Below, piece by piece: positions 1 to 8,632 of a stretch of 64,000 nt of DNA (position 1 is its first letter; each line of letters opens with the position of its first letter). The position numbers and the translations under genes were made by a program. The notes below the pieces were generated by a model. It had not been told where the DNA came from, did not search any database, and worked only from the letters and a program-made list of their open reading frames with translations. This DNA is from Pseudomonas fluorescens (GTDB taxonomy: Bacteria > Pseudomonadota > Gammaproteobacteria > Pseudomonadales > Pseudomonadaceae), in NCBI RefSeq assembly GCF_018614775.1, contig NZ_JAGGOF010000040.1:1-64000 (forward strand), in the 5' to 3' direction.

Positions 1-40
1 CGCAGAGCGTGGGAACGATCTACAAATGAGACACCGGCAT

Positions 41-70
41 GAAGAAGGGCGCCATTCGGCGCCCTTCTTC
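41..70 (-). terminator. Perfect 13-bp hairpin downstream of ibpA
   Basis: Inverted repeat with 13-base arms (41-53 and 58-70) and a 4-base loop, just past the ibpA stop codon. The T-tail is short (TTCTTCAT), so it is a weak but plausible factor-independent terminator, and its symmetry could serve both strands. Confidence 0.6.
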
Positions 71-83
71 ATTTGCAATGCAA

Positions 84-536
84 TCAGTGTTGCAGTGCGG
101 GTTGTTGCTGCGCCCCGTTGATCGGGATGCGCTTGGCTTTCGCCTCTTCCGGGATCACCCGCAACAGGTCGATGCTCAACAGACCGTTGCTCAGGCCGGC
201 GGATTTGATCTCGATATGATCCGCCAACCGGAAGGACAGCTTGAACGCGCGCTGGGCGATGCCCTGATGCAAGTAGGTCACGCTGTCGTTGCTGGCCTCG
301 CGCTTGCCACCGCTGATGGTCAGCACACCTTTTTCCACCTGCAGGTCCAGGTCTTCCTCACGAAAACCCGCGGCGGCGACCACGATACGGTATTGATCAT
401 CAGCGTATTTTTCCACGTTGTAGGGTGGATAGCTGCTGCTCGGTTCGTTGCGCAGGGCGGTTTCGAACAGGTCGTTGAAACGGTCGAAACCCACCGAGGA
501 ACGGAACAGCGGGGCCAGCGAAAATGCAGTACTCAT
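84..536 (-). CDS. ibpA: Small heat-shock protein IbpA (Hsp20 family)
   Basis: A 150-residue Hsp20/alpha-crystallin protein: an ATP-independent cytoplasmic holdase that binds unfolding proteins and passes them to DnaK and ClpB. The N-terminal MSTAFSLAPLFRSSVGFDR is typical of IbpA; the alpha-crystallin domain spans about residues 35-130 and contains the conserved A-x-x-x-G-x-L segment (KGVLTISGGK). The length fits the family. The gene stands alone, preceded by a sigma32-type promoter and a ROSE-like thermometer (separate entries), so heat should control both its transcription and its translation. The start is fixed by an AGGAG ribosome site lying within the thermometer stem. Confidence 0.95.
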   Translation of the reverse strand: MSTAFSLAPLFRSSVGFDRFNDLFETALRNEPSSSYPPYNVEKYADDQYRIVVAAAGFREEDLDLQVEKGVLTISGGKREASNDSVTYLHQGIAQRAFKLSFRLADHIEIKSAGLSNGLLSIDLLRVIPEEAKAKRIPINGAQQQPALQH

Positions 537-608
537 GATTCAAATCTCCTGAAAAGTTCAGCAAGGTTTTTTGTCTCCGCGACCCGAGTTCGGCATCGCG
601 TAACCCCT
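537..608 (-). promoter_or_regulatory. ROSE-like RNA thermometer in the ibpA 5' leader
   Basis: On the minus strand, CUUGCUGA (558-565) can pair with UCAGGAG (546-552) with a single bulged G, masking the Shine-Dalgarno. The UUGCU motif and bulged G opposite the ribosome site are the diagnostic features of ROSE elements known from ibpA/hsp20 leaders of rhizobia, enterics and Pseudomonas. Heating should melt this helix and allow translation. Confidence 0.8.
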
Positions 609-636
609 ATCTAGGGTCCGCCAAATACTTTTCAAG
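609..636 (-). promoter_or_regulatory. Sigma32 (RpoH) heat-shock promoter of ibpA
   Basis: On the minus strand CTTGAAA (630-636) is followed after 13 bases by CCCTAGAT (609-616), a close match to the RpoH consensus CTTGAAA-N(11-16)-CCCCATNT. It lies about 75-100 bases upstream of the ibpA start. Confidence 0.85.
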
Positions 637-655
637 CGTTTTTTTTAATTTTTTT

Positions 656-1615
656 TCAGGCCGCTTCGGTGCGCTGCACACCGAGCAAATGCCCCACCGT
701 CTCCAGCTCGGTTTCCCGGCGCAAGGCCGTGAACAGTTCGACCGCCTCGGGGTAGTTGCGGGTCAGCATTGCCAGCCATTGTTTCAATCGGCCAGGGGCC
801 TGGCGAGGCGTCAGTTGTTCGACCACTTGCACCCAGAAGTCCTGCAGCATCGGTTGCAGCTCGGCCCAGGACATCGCGACTACCGCCTCTCCGGCCTGGG
901 CAGCGGCGATCTGCCGGGCCAGGTCAGGACGGGAAACCAGGCCGCGACCGAGCATGATGTCTTCAACGCCGCTGATCTCGCGGCAACGGCGCCAATCTTC
1001 GACGCTCCAGATATCGCCATTGGCGAACACAGGCACCTTGACCACTTCCTGGACCCGGGGAATCCACTCCCAGTGCGCCGGCGGCTTGTAGCCGTCGGTC
1101 TTGGTCCGCGCATGCACCACGATGTGCTCTGCACCGCCCTCGGCCAGCGCCGTGGCACAGACCAGCGCGCCGTCCGGGCTATCGAAACCCAGGCGCATCT
1201 TGGCGGTCACCGGAATGTGCCTGGGCACCGCGCGACGCACGTGCTCGACGATCTGGTTGAGCAGTTCCGGCTCCTTGAGCAATACCGCCCCGCCCCGGGA
1301 TTTGTTCACGGTCTTGGCCGGGCAGCCGAAGTTCAGGTCGATGGCCTGCGAGCCCAGCTCGCAGGCCAGCGCCGCGTTTTCCGCCAGGCACACCGGGTCG
1401 GAGCCCAGCAATTGCACCCGCAACGGCACGCCGGCTGCCGTGCGAGCATCGGTCAGCAGCTCAGGGGCGAGCTTGTGGAAGTAGGCCGGCGTGAGCAGAC
1501 GGTCGTTGACGCGGATGAACTCGGTGACACACCAGTCGATCCCGCCAACGCGGGTCAGGACATCGCGCAGGATGTTGTCGACCAGCCCCTCCATGGGCGC
1601 CAGGGCAATTTGCAT
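656..1615 (-). CDS. dusC: tRNA-dihydrouridine(16) synthase DusC
   Basis: A 319-residue flavoenzyme that reduces uridine to dihydrouridine in the D-loop of tRNA using NADPH and FMN. It begins [17 protein letters not shown], the usual Dus N-terminus, and carries the signature [18 protein letters not shown] with the catalytic cysteine at its centre. A C-terminal helical domain from about residue 245 fits DusC rather than DusA or DusB. The reading frame stays open for 50 codons upstream, but those codons lie in an intergenic REP repeat, so the start at 1615 is chosen. A single-gene unit on the same strand as its neighbours. Confidence 0.9.
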   Translation of the reverse strand: MQIALAPMEGLVDNILRDVLTRVGGIDWCVTEFIRVNDRLLTPAYFHKLAPELLTDARTAAGVPLRVQLLGSDPVCLAENAALACELGSQAIDLNFGCPAKTVNKSRGGAVLLKEPELLNQIVEHVRRAVPRHIPVTAKMRLGFDSPDGALVCATALAEGGAEHIVVHARTKTDGYKPPAHWEWIPRVQEVVKVPVFANGDIWSVEDWRRCREISGVEDIMLGRGLVSRPDLARQIAAAQAGEAVVAMSWAELQPMLQDFWVQVVEQLTPRQAPGRLKQWLAMLTRNYPEAVELFTALRRETELETVGHLLGVQRTEAA

Positions 1616-1724
1616 GGAAAACACACTCAGCGGAAAAACGTGCGGCAGTTTACCGGATTTCGAAGGCAAGCCTGTTAGCGAAAGCGGTGGGCCTGTTTGC
1701 AGAGATGTTGAATGTGCCGACGTC

Positions 1725-1815
1725 ATCGCGAGCAGGCTCGCTCCCACAGGATCTGTGGTGGCCATGATTCAGCAGCCATCCCGCAAAACCCTGTGGGAGC
1801 GAGCCTGCTCGCGAT
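1725..1815. repeat. REPIN 1 (inverted pair of REP palindromes)
   Basis: REP cores at 1725-1747 (ATCGCGAGCAGGCTCGCTCC then CAC) and, inverted, at 1793-1815, lying between dusC and the thioesterase gene. Confidence 0.9.
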
Positions 1816-1824
1816 GGCGGCGGA

Positions 1825-2283
1825 TCAGTTTGCGAAGGTTTCGGAGGCGGTAGCGGAGTTCAGCCCCGGGCCATAGCCTTCGATGAACTCCACGGGCATG
1901 CGCTTGGGCCTGCCGGTAGACAGTTCGATGCAGACGAATGTGGTCTGGGCCCGCAGCAAGGTGGTGTTGTCACTGGGGCGCACCAGTTGGAACTGCCGGG
2001 TCATTTTCAAGCGCTGGTCCCAGTCGACGATCCAGGTCGCCAGTTGCAGTTCGTCGCCTTCATAGGCCGCCGCCAGGTAGTCGATTTCATGCCGCACCAC
2101 GGCCATGGCCCGGTCCAGGCGTCGATACTCCACCAGGTCCAGCCCCAATCGCTGGGAGTGGCGCCAGGCGCAGCGTTCGAGCCAACTGACGTACACCGCG
2201 TTGTTGGCGTGGCCCAACCCGTCGATGTCTTCGGCATTTACCTGAAGATCAATGATGAACGGCGTTGCCCGATCCCAGCCCAT
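1825..2283 (-). CDS. Acyl-CoA thioesterase (hot-dog fold, 4HBT family)
   Basis: A 152-residue hot-dog-fold thioesterase of the 4-hydroxybenzoyl-CoA thioesterase / YbgC type. The N-terminal V-N-A-E-D-I-D-G-L-G-H-A-N-N-A-V-Y-V segment (about residues 15-32) holds the family's Asp-x-x-x-H-x-N active-site pattern; the remainder forms the beta-sheet core. These enzymes hydrolyse acyl-CoA thioesters in the cytoplasm; the substrate cannot be read from the sequence. It follows the hydrolase gene on the same strand after a 45-base gap, so the two may be co-transcribed. Confidence 0.8.
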   Translation of the reverse strand: MGWDRATPFIIDLQVNAEDIDGLGHANNAVYVSWLERCAWRHSQRLGLDLVEYRRLDRAMAVVRHEIDYLAAAYEGDELQLATWIVDWDQRLKMTRQFQLVRPSDNTTLLRAQTTFVCIELSTGRPKRMPVEFIEGYGPGLNSATASETFAN

Positions 2284-2328
2284 GCCCCTCTCCCGGTCGA
2301 ATGTGGATCGGGGCAGTGTACCGGATGC

Positions 2329-3162
2329 CTAAGCTGATTGCCGCGCTTGCAAGCTGCGCCCGGCCAGCAGTGATAACACACCATCAATCACACGGGGATC
2401 GGCCAGCACCCGCTGGTGCCCACCCTCGGGCAGACGCAGCAAGCGACTGTCGAACCAGGCTTCATGAATCAACTGCGATTCCTTGACCGAGACAAAGGTG
2501 TCGTCCTCGGCATGGACAATCAACCCCGGCAGGTCCAGTTGGTAATGTGCCACGTCCATCGTCGAGGCCCGCATGCCCACATCGTTTTCCACCTGGCGAA
2601 TGAATGCTGAACGCGCCTCGGGCGGCAGGCCCATCAGCCGGGCAAAACCGCGCAGCACTCCGAGAATGCGCGCGGGCGCCGCGATGCTGACCAGCGTCTC
2701 GGTGCGCAGCCCCAGTTGCACCGCCAGCATGGCGCTGGCGCCGCCCATGGAATGGCCGATCACGGCCTGCAGCGGCGGCAATTCGGCGGCGGCTTCAAGC
2801 ATGGCCCGGGCGAACAACAAGACATTCGCCTCACGCCCCGGCGAACGACCGTGGGCCGGGCCGTCCAGCGCCACCACCGTATAGCCGGCATCCACCAGCG
2901 CGGTGATCAACGCTGCAAATTGGGTGGGCCGCCCTTCCCAACCGTGCATCAGCAGGACGCTTGGACCTTTGCCCCAGCGCAGGGCCGAGAGCCCGAAACG
3001 CAGGGTGATGCGCTCGGAGGATGCCAGCAATGGCAACTCCCAGTCCCGTGGCGGCAAGTTGCGTGGGCGCATGAACAGCGTGCGCATTTTCTTCGCCACC
3101 AGGCGCGGCGCGACCCGTCCCAGCGTGCCGTTGACACCGCGAATCCAGCTCAACCTGTCCAT
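2329..3162 (-). CDS. Alpha/beta hydrolase
   Basis: A 277-residue alpha/beta-hydrolase-fold protein. The oxyanion region LLMHGWEGRP lies near residue 72 and the nucleophile elbow GHSMGG places Ser138 as nucleophile; the AEDDTFV segment probably carries the acid and GGHQRVL the catalytic histidine. There is no signal peptide, so it is presumably cytoplasmic. It starts 28 bases after the TetR-family regulator on the same strand, which suggests an operon controlled by that regulator. The substrate is unknown; an esterase or lipase-like role is the default for the family. The same hydrolase-TetR pair beside gltX occurs, to my recollection, in P. aeruginosa. Confidence 0.85.
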   Translation of the reverse strand: MDRLSWIRGVNGTLGRVAPRLVAKKMRTLFMRPRNLPPRDWELPLLASSERITLRFGLSALRWGKGPSVLLMHGWEGRPTQFAALITALVDAGYTVVALDGPAHGRSPGREANVLLFARAMLEAAAELPPLQAVIGHSMGGASAMLAVQLGLRTETLVSIAAPARILGVLRGFARLMGLPPEARSAFIRQVENDVGMRASTMDVAHYQLDLPGLIVHAEDDTFVSVKESQLIHEAWFDSRLLRLPEGGHQRVLADPRVIDGVLSLLAGRSLQARQSA

Positions 3163-3190
3163 CGCTCATCTCCAGGGCTTGCGCCTTAGC

Positions 3191-3730
3191 TCACCGCACC
3201 GCCGATTTGGCAGCGCGCAGCAAACGATCCGATAACTCTCCCGGGCCCAACGCCCGCGCCAAGGCCAGGCCTCCCACCATCAAGGCAATGTCGGCCAGCG
3301 CTTTGTCGGCGTCTTCCGGACTGGCCGACAATTGCGCGGCCATCAATTCAATGTGCTCATTGAGGACTTCACGAAACGGATCCGGCAGCCGCCCCAGCTC
3401 ACCAATCGATGCCGGGATCGGACAGGCGTTCTCAGTGGAGTCCCGATGTTTGCGCGACAGGTAGAACGCTGCTACCAGGGCACGGCGCTCCTCACCGGTC
3501 AGGTCAGCGTCCATGTCGGCGATCAAGCCACGGCGCCGGCCGAGCAATTGCTTGAAAGCCTCCAGCATCAACGCATCCTTGCTTTCGAAATGGGCGTAGA
3601 ACCCGCCCACCGTCAGCCCGGCCGCGCCCATCACCTCGCCCACGCTTGGCTCGGCCGGACCACGCTGGATCAGCGCGGCGCTGGCGGCCTTGATAATGCG
3701 CTCACGGGTTTGTGCTTTTTTATCGCTCAT
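3191..3730 (-). CDS. TetR-family transcriptional regulator
   Basis: A 179-residue TetR repressor. The N-terminal helix-turn-helix (about residues 8-55, with the TVGGFYAHFESKDAL recognition segment) is canonical; the C-terminal ligand-binding half is divergent as usual. The start is supported by GGAGG seven bases upstream of the ATG. An imperfect AT-rich palindrome lies immediately upstream (3742-3761), consistent with autorepression and control of the downstream hydrolase. The inducer is unknown. Confidence 0.88.
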   Translation of the reverse strand: MSDKKAQTRERIIKAASAALIQRGPAEPSVGEVMGAAGLTVGGFYAHFESKDALMLEAFKQLLGRRRGLIADMDADLTGEERRALVAAFYLSRKHRDSTENACPIPASIGELGRLPDPFREVLNEHIELMAAQLSASPEDADKALADIALMVGGLALARALGPGELSDRLLRAAKSAVR

Positions 3731-3741
3731 CGTCGCCTCCG

Positions 3742-3761
3742 AATATTACGATCACAATATT
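3742..3761 (-). promoter_or_regulatory. Candidate TetR operator
   Basis: A 20-base imperfect palindrome, AATATT-GT-GATC-GT-AATATT on the minus strand, 12 bases upstream of the TetR start codon. Size, symmetry and place fit an autoregulatory operator; inferred only. Confidence 0.4.
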
Positions 3762-3856
3762 ATTCGCATAATAATTTTCTGCAAGCGGAAAATTCAGTCC
3801 GCCCGCCCGGGGCACCATTTTTTGAGAAGGGAGAATTGGCTGAACGCCAGACAAAC

Positions 3857-3886
3857 AAAAGGGCCATTCAATAATTGAATGACCCC
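3857..3886 (-). terminator. Terminator of the tRNA operon
   Basis: Minus-strand hairpin with a GGG-TCATTCAA / TTGAATG-GCCC stem followed by TTTTG, placed 28 bases after the last tRNA-Glu. Confidence 0.7.
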
Positions 3887-3913
3887 TATAAAATCCCGCA
3901 GAGCGGGTAATCG

Positions 3914-3989
3914 TGGCGTCCCCTAGGGGACTCGAACCCCTGTTACCGCCGTGAAAGGGCGGTGTCCTAGGCCACTAGACGAAGGGGAC
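3914..3989 (-). tRNA. tRNA-Glu (TTC)
   Basis: 76 bases including an encoded CCA. The acceptor stem GTCCCCT pairs with AGGGGAC, the anticodon loop is CTTTCAC with anticodon TTC, and the T-arm GTTCGAGTC is present. Identical in sequence to the copy at 4195-4270. Confidence 0.97.
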
Positions 3990-4065
3990 ACAAACCTTCT
4001 GAACATGATCAGCGCTGAGGACTGATCGCTTCAAGGCCGGTGTGGCCAGACCTTGAAGTGTAAAT

Positions 4066-4141
<76 letters not shown>

Positions 4142-4194
4142 GGATTTTTCGCCTCGCGGCGGAGCGACATCTTGCAACATCGCTTCTGTAAAAC

Positions 4195-4270
4195 TGGCGT
4201 CCCCTAGGGGACTCGAACCCCTGTTACCGCCGTGAAAGGGCGGTGTCCTAGGCCACTAGACGAAGGGGAC
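4195..4270 (-). tRNA. tRNA-Glu (TTC), second copy
   Basis: Same sequence and anticodon TTC as the copy at 3914-3989, 281 bases upstream in the same operon; the spacers between units are also alike. Confidence 0.97.
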
Positions 4271-4349
4271 GCAAACCCTTCCATACAACTGATCAACGCT
4301 AAGTGCTGATCGCTTCAAAGCCGGTGTGGCCAGGCCTTGAAGTGTAAAT

Positions 4350-4425
<76 letters not shown>

Positions 4426-4446
4426 TCATCGCTGAGGACGGGGCGA

Positions 4447-4475
4447 ATCTTAAGGGCGTATCGGAGGGCTGTCAA
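4447..4475 (-). promoter_or_regulatory. Strong sigma70 promoter of the tRNA operon
   Basis: On the minus strand TTGACA (4470-4475), a 17-base spacer and TAAGAT (4447-4452) lie 21 bases before the first tRNA. The GC-rich discriminator TCGCCCC that follows is typical of stringently controlled stable-RNA promoters. Confidence 0.85.
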
Positions 4476-4532
4476 ATTTATTTTCAACAAATTTGAAAAT
4501 TTTTTGCCGGGATAACAATCACTTACCGACAA

Positions 4533-4550
4533 ACCCCGGAAAACCGGGGT
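4533..4550 (-). terminator. Probable gltX terminator
   Basis: Hairpin ACCCCGG-TTTT-CCGGGGT on the minus strand followed by TTTG, about 20 bases after the gltX stop. The T-tract is short. Confidence 0.5.
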
Positions 4551-4571
4551 GTGCCCTGCCTCATCGACTGC

Positions 4572-6053
4572 TCAGGCAATCGCGCCGAGCAGTTTTTCCC
4601 ACTCCTTGTTTTCCTTCTTCGACACGCCACCGAGCAGATCGATGGCCTGGCGCAGGCGGAAACGGGTCAGGTCCGGCCCGAGGATTTCCATCGCATCGAG
4701 TACCGAAACCGAACTGGCCTGCCCGGTAATCGCGGCGAACATCAGCGGCATCGCGTCGCGCAGCTTCAGTTCCAGGGATTCGACCACGGCCTGGATGGTC
4801 GCGGTGATGCTGTCCTTCTCCCACTGGCGCAGGCTTTCGAGCTTCCACAGGATCAATTGCATCAACTGGCGCACCTGGTCGCCCGAGAGCTTCTTGGACT
4901 CGAACAACTTCGCGTCCGGCGTCACGCCACCGGCGAAGAAGAAGCCGGCCAGCGGCGCGATCTGGCTGAAGGTCTCTACCCTGCCCTGCACATGGGGGGC
5001 GATCTTCATCAGGTACTCAGGATTGAGTGCCCACTTCTGCACGCGTGCGGCGAACTCTTCCACCGGCAGGTCTCGCAGCCACTGGCCGTTGAGCCACGAA
5101 AGTTTTTCCACGTCGAAGATCGGCCCGCCCAGGGAAACGCGCGACAGGTCGAAATGCTCGACCATTTCCTGCAACGAGAACTTCTCGCGCTCGTCCGGCA
5201 TCGACCAGCCCATGCGCCCCAGGTAGTTGAGCATCGCCTCGGGCATGAAGCCCATGCGCTCATAGAACGTCACCGAAGTCGGGTTCTTGCGCTTGGACAG
5301 CTTGCTCTTGTCCGGGTTACGCAGCAGCGGCATGTAGCACAACTGCGGCTGTTCCCAGCCAAAATACTCGTAGAGCAGGATCAGTTTCGGCGCCGAAGGC
5401 AACCATTCTTCACCGCGCAATACGTGGGTGATGCCCATCAGGTGATCATCAACCACGTTGGCCAGGAAGTACGTCGGCAGGCCGTCGGTCTTCATCAGCA
5501 CTTGCATGTCCATGCGATCCCACGGGATCTCGACATCGCCACGCAGCATGTCCGGGACCACACAGACGCCTTCGCTTGGCACCTTCATGCGGATCACATG
5601 GGGTTCGCCGGCGGCCAAGCGACGGGCAACTTCTTCCTTGGACAGCAGCAGCGCGCGGCCGTCGTAGCGCGGGGTTTCGCCACGGGCCATCTGCTCGGCG
5701 CGCATCTGGTCCAGCTCTTCGGCGGTGCAGAAGCACGGGAACGCATGACCCATGTCCACCAGTTGCTGGCAATACTGCTGATAGATGGCACCGCGCTCGC
5801 TCTGGCGATACGGGCCATGGGGGCCGCCGACGTCCGGACCTTCGCTCCAGTCGATCCCCAGCCAGCGCAGGGCGTCGAAAATCTGCTGTTCGGACTCACG
5901 GGTCGAACGCAACTGGTCGGTGTCTTCGATGCGCAGGATGAATTCACCGCCGTGCTGCTTGGCAAAGCAATAGTTGAACAGAGCGATGTAAGCGGTGCCG
6001 ACATGGGGATCGCCAGTGGGCGAAGGCGCGATGCGGGTGCGGACGGTGGTCAT
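4572..6053 (-). CDS. gltX: Glutamyl-tRNA synthetase
   Basis: A 493-residue class I aminoacyl-tRNA synthetase charging tRNA-Glu in the cytoplasm. The HIGH-type motif is in [14 protein letters not shown] near the N-terminus (residues 9-22) and the KMSKS-type motif is [10 protein letters not shown] near residue 240; the C-terminal anticodon-binding helical domain is complete. Its length matches the bacterial family. It sits directly upstream of the tRNA array that contains two copies of its own substrate, tRNA-Glu, with a hairpin between them, a neighbourhood conserved in other pseudomonads as I recall. Confidence 0.97.
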   Translation of the reverse strand: MTTVRTRIAPSPTGDPHVGTAYIALFNYCFAKQHGGEFILRIEDTDQLRSTRESEQQIFDALRWLGIDWSEGPDVGGPHGPYRQSERGAIYQQYCQQLVDMGHAFPCFCTAEELDQMRAEQMARGETPRYDGRALLLSKEEVARRLAAGEPHVIRMKVPSEGVCVVPDMLRGDVEIPWDRMDMQVLMKTDGLPTYFLANVVDDHLMGITHVLRGEEWLPSAPKLILLYEYFGWEQPQLCYMPLLRNPDKSKLSKRKNPTSVTFYERMGFMPEAMLNYLGRMGWSMPDEREKFSLQEMVEHFDLSRVSLGGPIFDVEKLSWLNGQWLRDLPVEEFAARVQKWALNPEYLMKIAPHVQGRVETFSQIAPLAGFFFAGGVTPDAKLFESKKLSGDQVRQLMQLILWKLESLRQWEKDSITATIQAVVESLELKLRDAMPLMFAAITGQASSVSVLDAMEILGPDLTRFRLRQAIDLLGGVSKKENKEWEKLLGAIA

Positions 6054-6175
6054 GGCATGTCTCGGAAAGAAGATAAAAGCGAAGATCGAACAGGGGGCGA
6101 ATGGTAACAGGCGATGGCGGGCGGGCTCCAGTCGGAGGCGGATATCAGCGGGAACCGTCAGACCGCGTCGCCTTC

Positions 6176-6257
6176 ATCGCGAGCAGGCTCGCTCCCACAG
6201 TGGACCGCGTTGTTCGGGCTGAACGCGATCCAGTGTGGGAGCGAGCCTGCTCGCGAT
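6176..6257. repeat. REPIN 2
   Basis: Inverted REP cores at 6176-6198 and 6235-6257 between gltX and uvrB, separated by 36 bases. Confidence 0.9.
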
Positions 6258-6284
6258 GGGGCCCTGAAGACCGACGCAAAAAAC

Positions 6285-8300
6285 TCAGACCGCCAACAAC
6301 CGCTCCCGCAACTTGCCGATCTCGTCGCGCAATTGCGCCGCGGCTTCGAACTCCAGGTCGCGAGCCAGTTGGTACATCTTCTCTTCCAACTGGCGGATAC
6401 GCTTGGTGATCTCGCTTGGCGAACGCAGTTCGGCTTCGTAGCGGGCGCTCTCTTCGGCGGCCTTGGCCATGCCCTTGCGCTTCTTGCTGCGCGAACCCGG
6501 CACGGTGGCGCCTTCCATGATGTCGGCAACGTCCTTGAACACCCCTTTGGGGGTGATGCCGTTGGCCAGGTTGAAAGCGATCTGCTTGTCGCGACGGCGT
6601 TCGGTCTCGCCGATGGCCCGTTCCATGGAGCCGGTCATGCGGTCGGCGTAAAGAATCGCCCGGCCATTGAGGTTACGCGCGGCCCGACCGATGGTCTGGA
6701 TCAGCGAACGCTCGGAACGCAGGAAACCTTCCTTGTCAGCGTCGAGAATCGCCACCAGCGACACTTCCGGCATGTCCAGGCCTTCACGCAGCAGGTTGAT
6801 GCCCACCAGCACATCGAAGGTGCCCAGGCGCAGGTCGCGGATGATCTCGACCCGCTCCACCGTGTCGATGTCCGAGTGCAGGTAACGCACCCGCACGCCA
6901 TGGTCGGCCAGGTAATCGGTGAGGTCTTCGGCCATGCGCTTGGTCAGCGTGGTCACCAGCACCCGCTCTTCCAGCGCGACGCGCTTGGTGATTTCCGAAA
7001 GCAGGTCATCAACCTGGGTCAGCGCCGGACGCACTTCGATCTGCGGGTCCACCAGCCCGGTCGGCCGCACCAATTGCTCGACCACGCGGCCAGCATGTTC
7101 CGCCTCGTAGTTGCCGGGGGTGGCCGAGACAAAAATCGTCTGCGGGCTCACGCTTTCCCATTCGTCAAAGCGCATCGGCCGGTTGTCCAGGGCCGACGGC
7201 AGGCGAAAACCGTATTCCACCAGGGTTTCCTTGCGCGAACGGTCGCCTTTGTACATGGCGCCGACCTGGGGCACGCTGACGTGGGACTCGTCAATCACCA
7301 GCAAGGCGTCGGCCGGCAGGTAATCGTATAAGGTCGGTGGTGGCGCGCCCGCCGGACGCCCCGACAGGTAGCGCGAGTAGTTTTCAATACCGTTGCAGTA
7401 GCCCAGTTCGAGGATCATTTCCAGGTCGAACCGGGTCCGTTGCTCCAGGCGCTGGGCTTCCACCAGCTTGTTGTTCGAACGCAGGTACTCCAGGCGTTCC
7501 TGCAGCTCGACCTTGATCCCCTCGATGGCGCCCAGCAGGGTTTCCCGGGGTGTCACGTAGTGACTCTTGGGGTAGAACGTGAAGCGTGGCAACTTGCGAA
7601 TCACTTCGCCGGTCAGCGGGTCGAACGCCGAGAGGCTCTCCACCTCATCGTCGAACAACTCGATGCGGATCGCTTCCAGGTCGGATTCCGCCGGGTAGAT
7701 GTCGATCACGTCGCCACGCACCCGGAACGTCGCCCGGGCAAAATCCATGTCGTTGCGGGTGTACTGCAGATCCGCCAGGCGTCGCAGCAAGGCACGCTGG
7801 TCGAGTTTGTCGCCGCGGTCCACGTGCAACACCATCTTCAGATAGGTTTCCGGGCTGCCCAGGCCGTAGATGCACGAGACGGTGGTGACGATGATCGCGT
7901 CCTTGCGTTCGAGCAACGCCTTGGTCGCCGACAGTCGCATCTGTTCGATGTGGTCGTTGATCGAGGCATCCTTCTCGATGAAGGTGTCCGATGACGGCAC
8001 GTAGGCCTCGGGCTGGTAGTAGTCGTAATAAGAAACGAAGTACTCCACGGCGTTGTTCGGGAAGAATGCCTTGAACTCGCCATACAGTTGCGCCGCCAGG
8101 GTCTTGTTCGGCGCCAGCACCAGGGTCGGGCGCTGTACCTGGGCAATCACGTTGGCGATGCTGAAGGTCTTGCCCGAACCGGTCACACCGAGCAGCGTCT
8201 GGTGCGCGAGCCCGGCCTCGATGCCTTCTACCATCAGGCGGATAGCTTCCGGCTGGTCGCCGGCTGGCTGGAATCGGGTGACTAGCTGGAATTCAGACAT
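6285..8300 (-). CDS. uvrB: Excinuclease ABC subunit B
   Basis: A 671-residue UvrB, the damage-verifying helicase-like subunit of UvrABC nucleotide excision repair. Walker [11 protein letters not shown] lies near residue 39, the beta-hairpin region follows (YYQPEAYVP), the DEAD-like box is VIDESHVS, and the C-terminal UVR motif (about residues 630-671, [12 protein letters not shown]) binds UvrC. The start [10 protein letters not shown] is chosen because it has an AGAGG ribosome site 8 bases upstream; the frame runs 32 codons further without support. No good LexA box was found upstream. Confidence 0.97.
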   Translation of the reverse strand: MSEFQLVTRFQPAGDQPEAIRLMVEGIEAGLAHQTLLGVTGSGKTFSIANVIAQVQRPTLVLAPNKTLAAQLYGEFKAFFPNNAVEYFVSYYDYYQPEAYVPSSDTFIEKDASINDHIEQMRLSATKALLERKDAIIVTTVSCIYGLGSPETYLKMVLHVDRGDKLDQRALLRRLADLQYTRNDMDFARATFRVRGDVIDIYPAESDLEAIRIELFDDEVESLSAFDPLTGEVIRKLPRFTFYPKSHYVTPRETLLGAIEGIKVELQERLEYLRSNNKLVEAQRLEQRTRFDLEMILELGYCNGIENYSRYLSGRPAGAPPPTLYDYLPADALLVIDESHVSVPQVGAMYKGDRSRKETLVEYGFRLPSALDNRPMRFDEWESVSPQTIFVSATPGNYEAEHAGRVVEQLVRPTGLVDPQIEVRPALTQVDDLLSEITKRVALEERVLVTTLTKRMAEDLTDYLADHGVRVRYLHSDIDTVERVEIIRDLRLGTFDVLVGINLLREGLDMPEVSLVAILDADKEGFLRSERSLIQTIGRAARNLNGRAILYADRMTGSMERAIGETERRRDKQIAFNLANGITPKGVFKDVADIMEGATVPGSRSKKRKGMAKAAEESARYEAELRSPSEITKRIRQLEEKMYQLARDLEFEAAAQLRDEIGKLRERLLAV

Positions 8301-8632
8301 GACATAACCTCTGGGTTCACTCCTGTCGGCCAGCCAACAGGAACGAGAAAGACCGAAACGACTGATGTCGCCCGAGGAAAAAGCTGGAATGCACACAATG
8401 TGGAGGTGAATGCCTTCGCTTTCAAGGCGAACGTCCTACACGCCTTGGAGACTTTGACGTTGCGAAGGGACTAACGGTCGAAAAAAATCGAAAATACTTA
8501 CGGCAAAAGCTGAATCGCCTGTCGCCCCGCCCTGTGATGGCCTCTATACTAGCTCCCCGTTTGTGCACCGCTCTAGTGCATCCGGCTGGAGCGCGACACG
8601 TCCCTCCTCACTCCATTCAGAGCCGCGCAATA
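8301..8632. other. 332-base divergent intergenic region, uvrB / aminotransferase
   Basis: Contains no ORF with a ribosome site. A TATACT hexamer at 8545-8550 is a likely -10 for the rightward aminotransferase gene, without a clear -35. The leftward uvrB promoter was not identified. Confidence 0.4.

Noticed and set aside
4551..6107. A 518-codon open frame opposite gltX, and similar long frames opposite dusC, the aminotransferase, sctV and the hybrid kinase
   Set aside because: High-GC antisense shadows with His/Arg/Gln-rich composition, no ribosome site and no family resemblance; the opposite strand carries an unmistakable gene.
8323..8340. CTGT-N10-ACAG upstream of uvrB as a LexA box
   Set aside because: The spacer is 10 bases instead of 8 and lacks the AT-rich core; not a credible SOS box.
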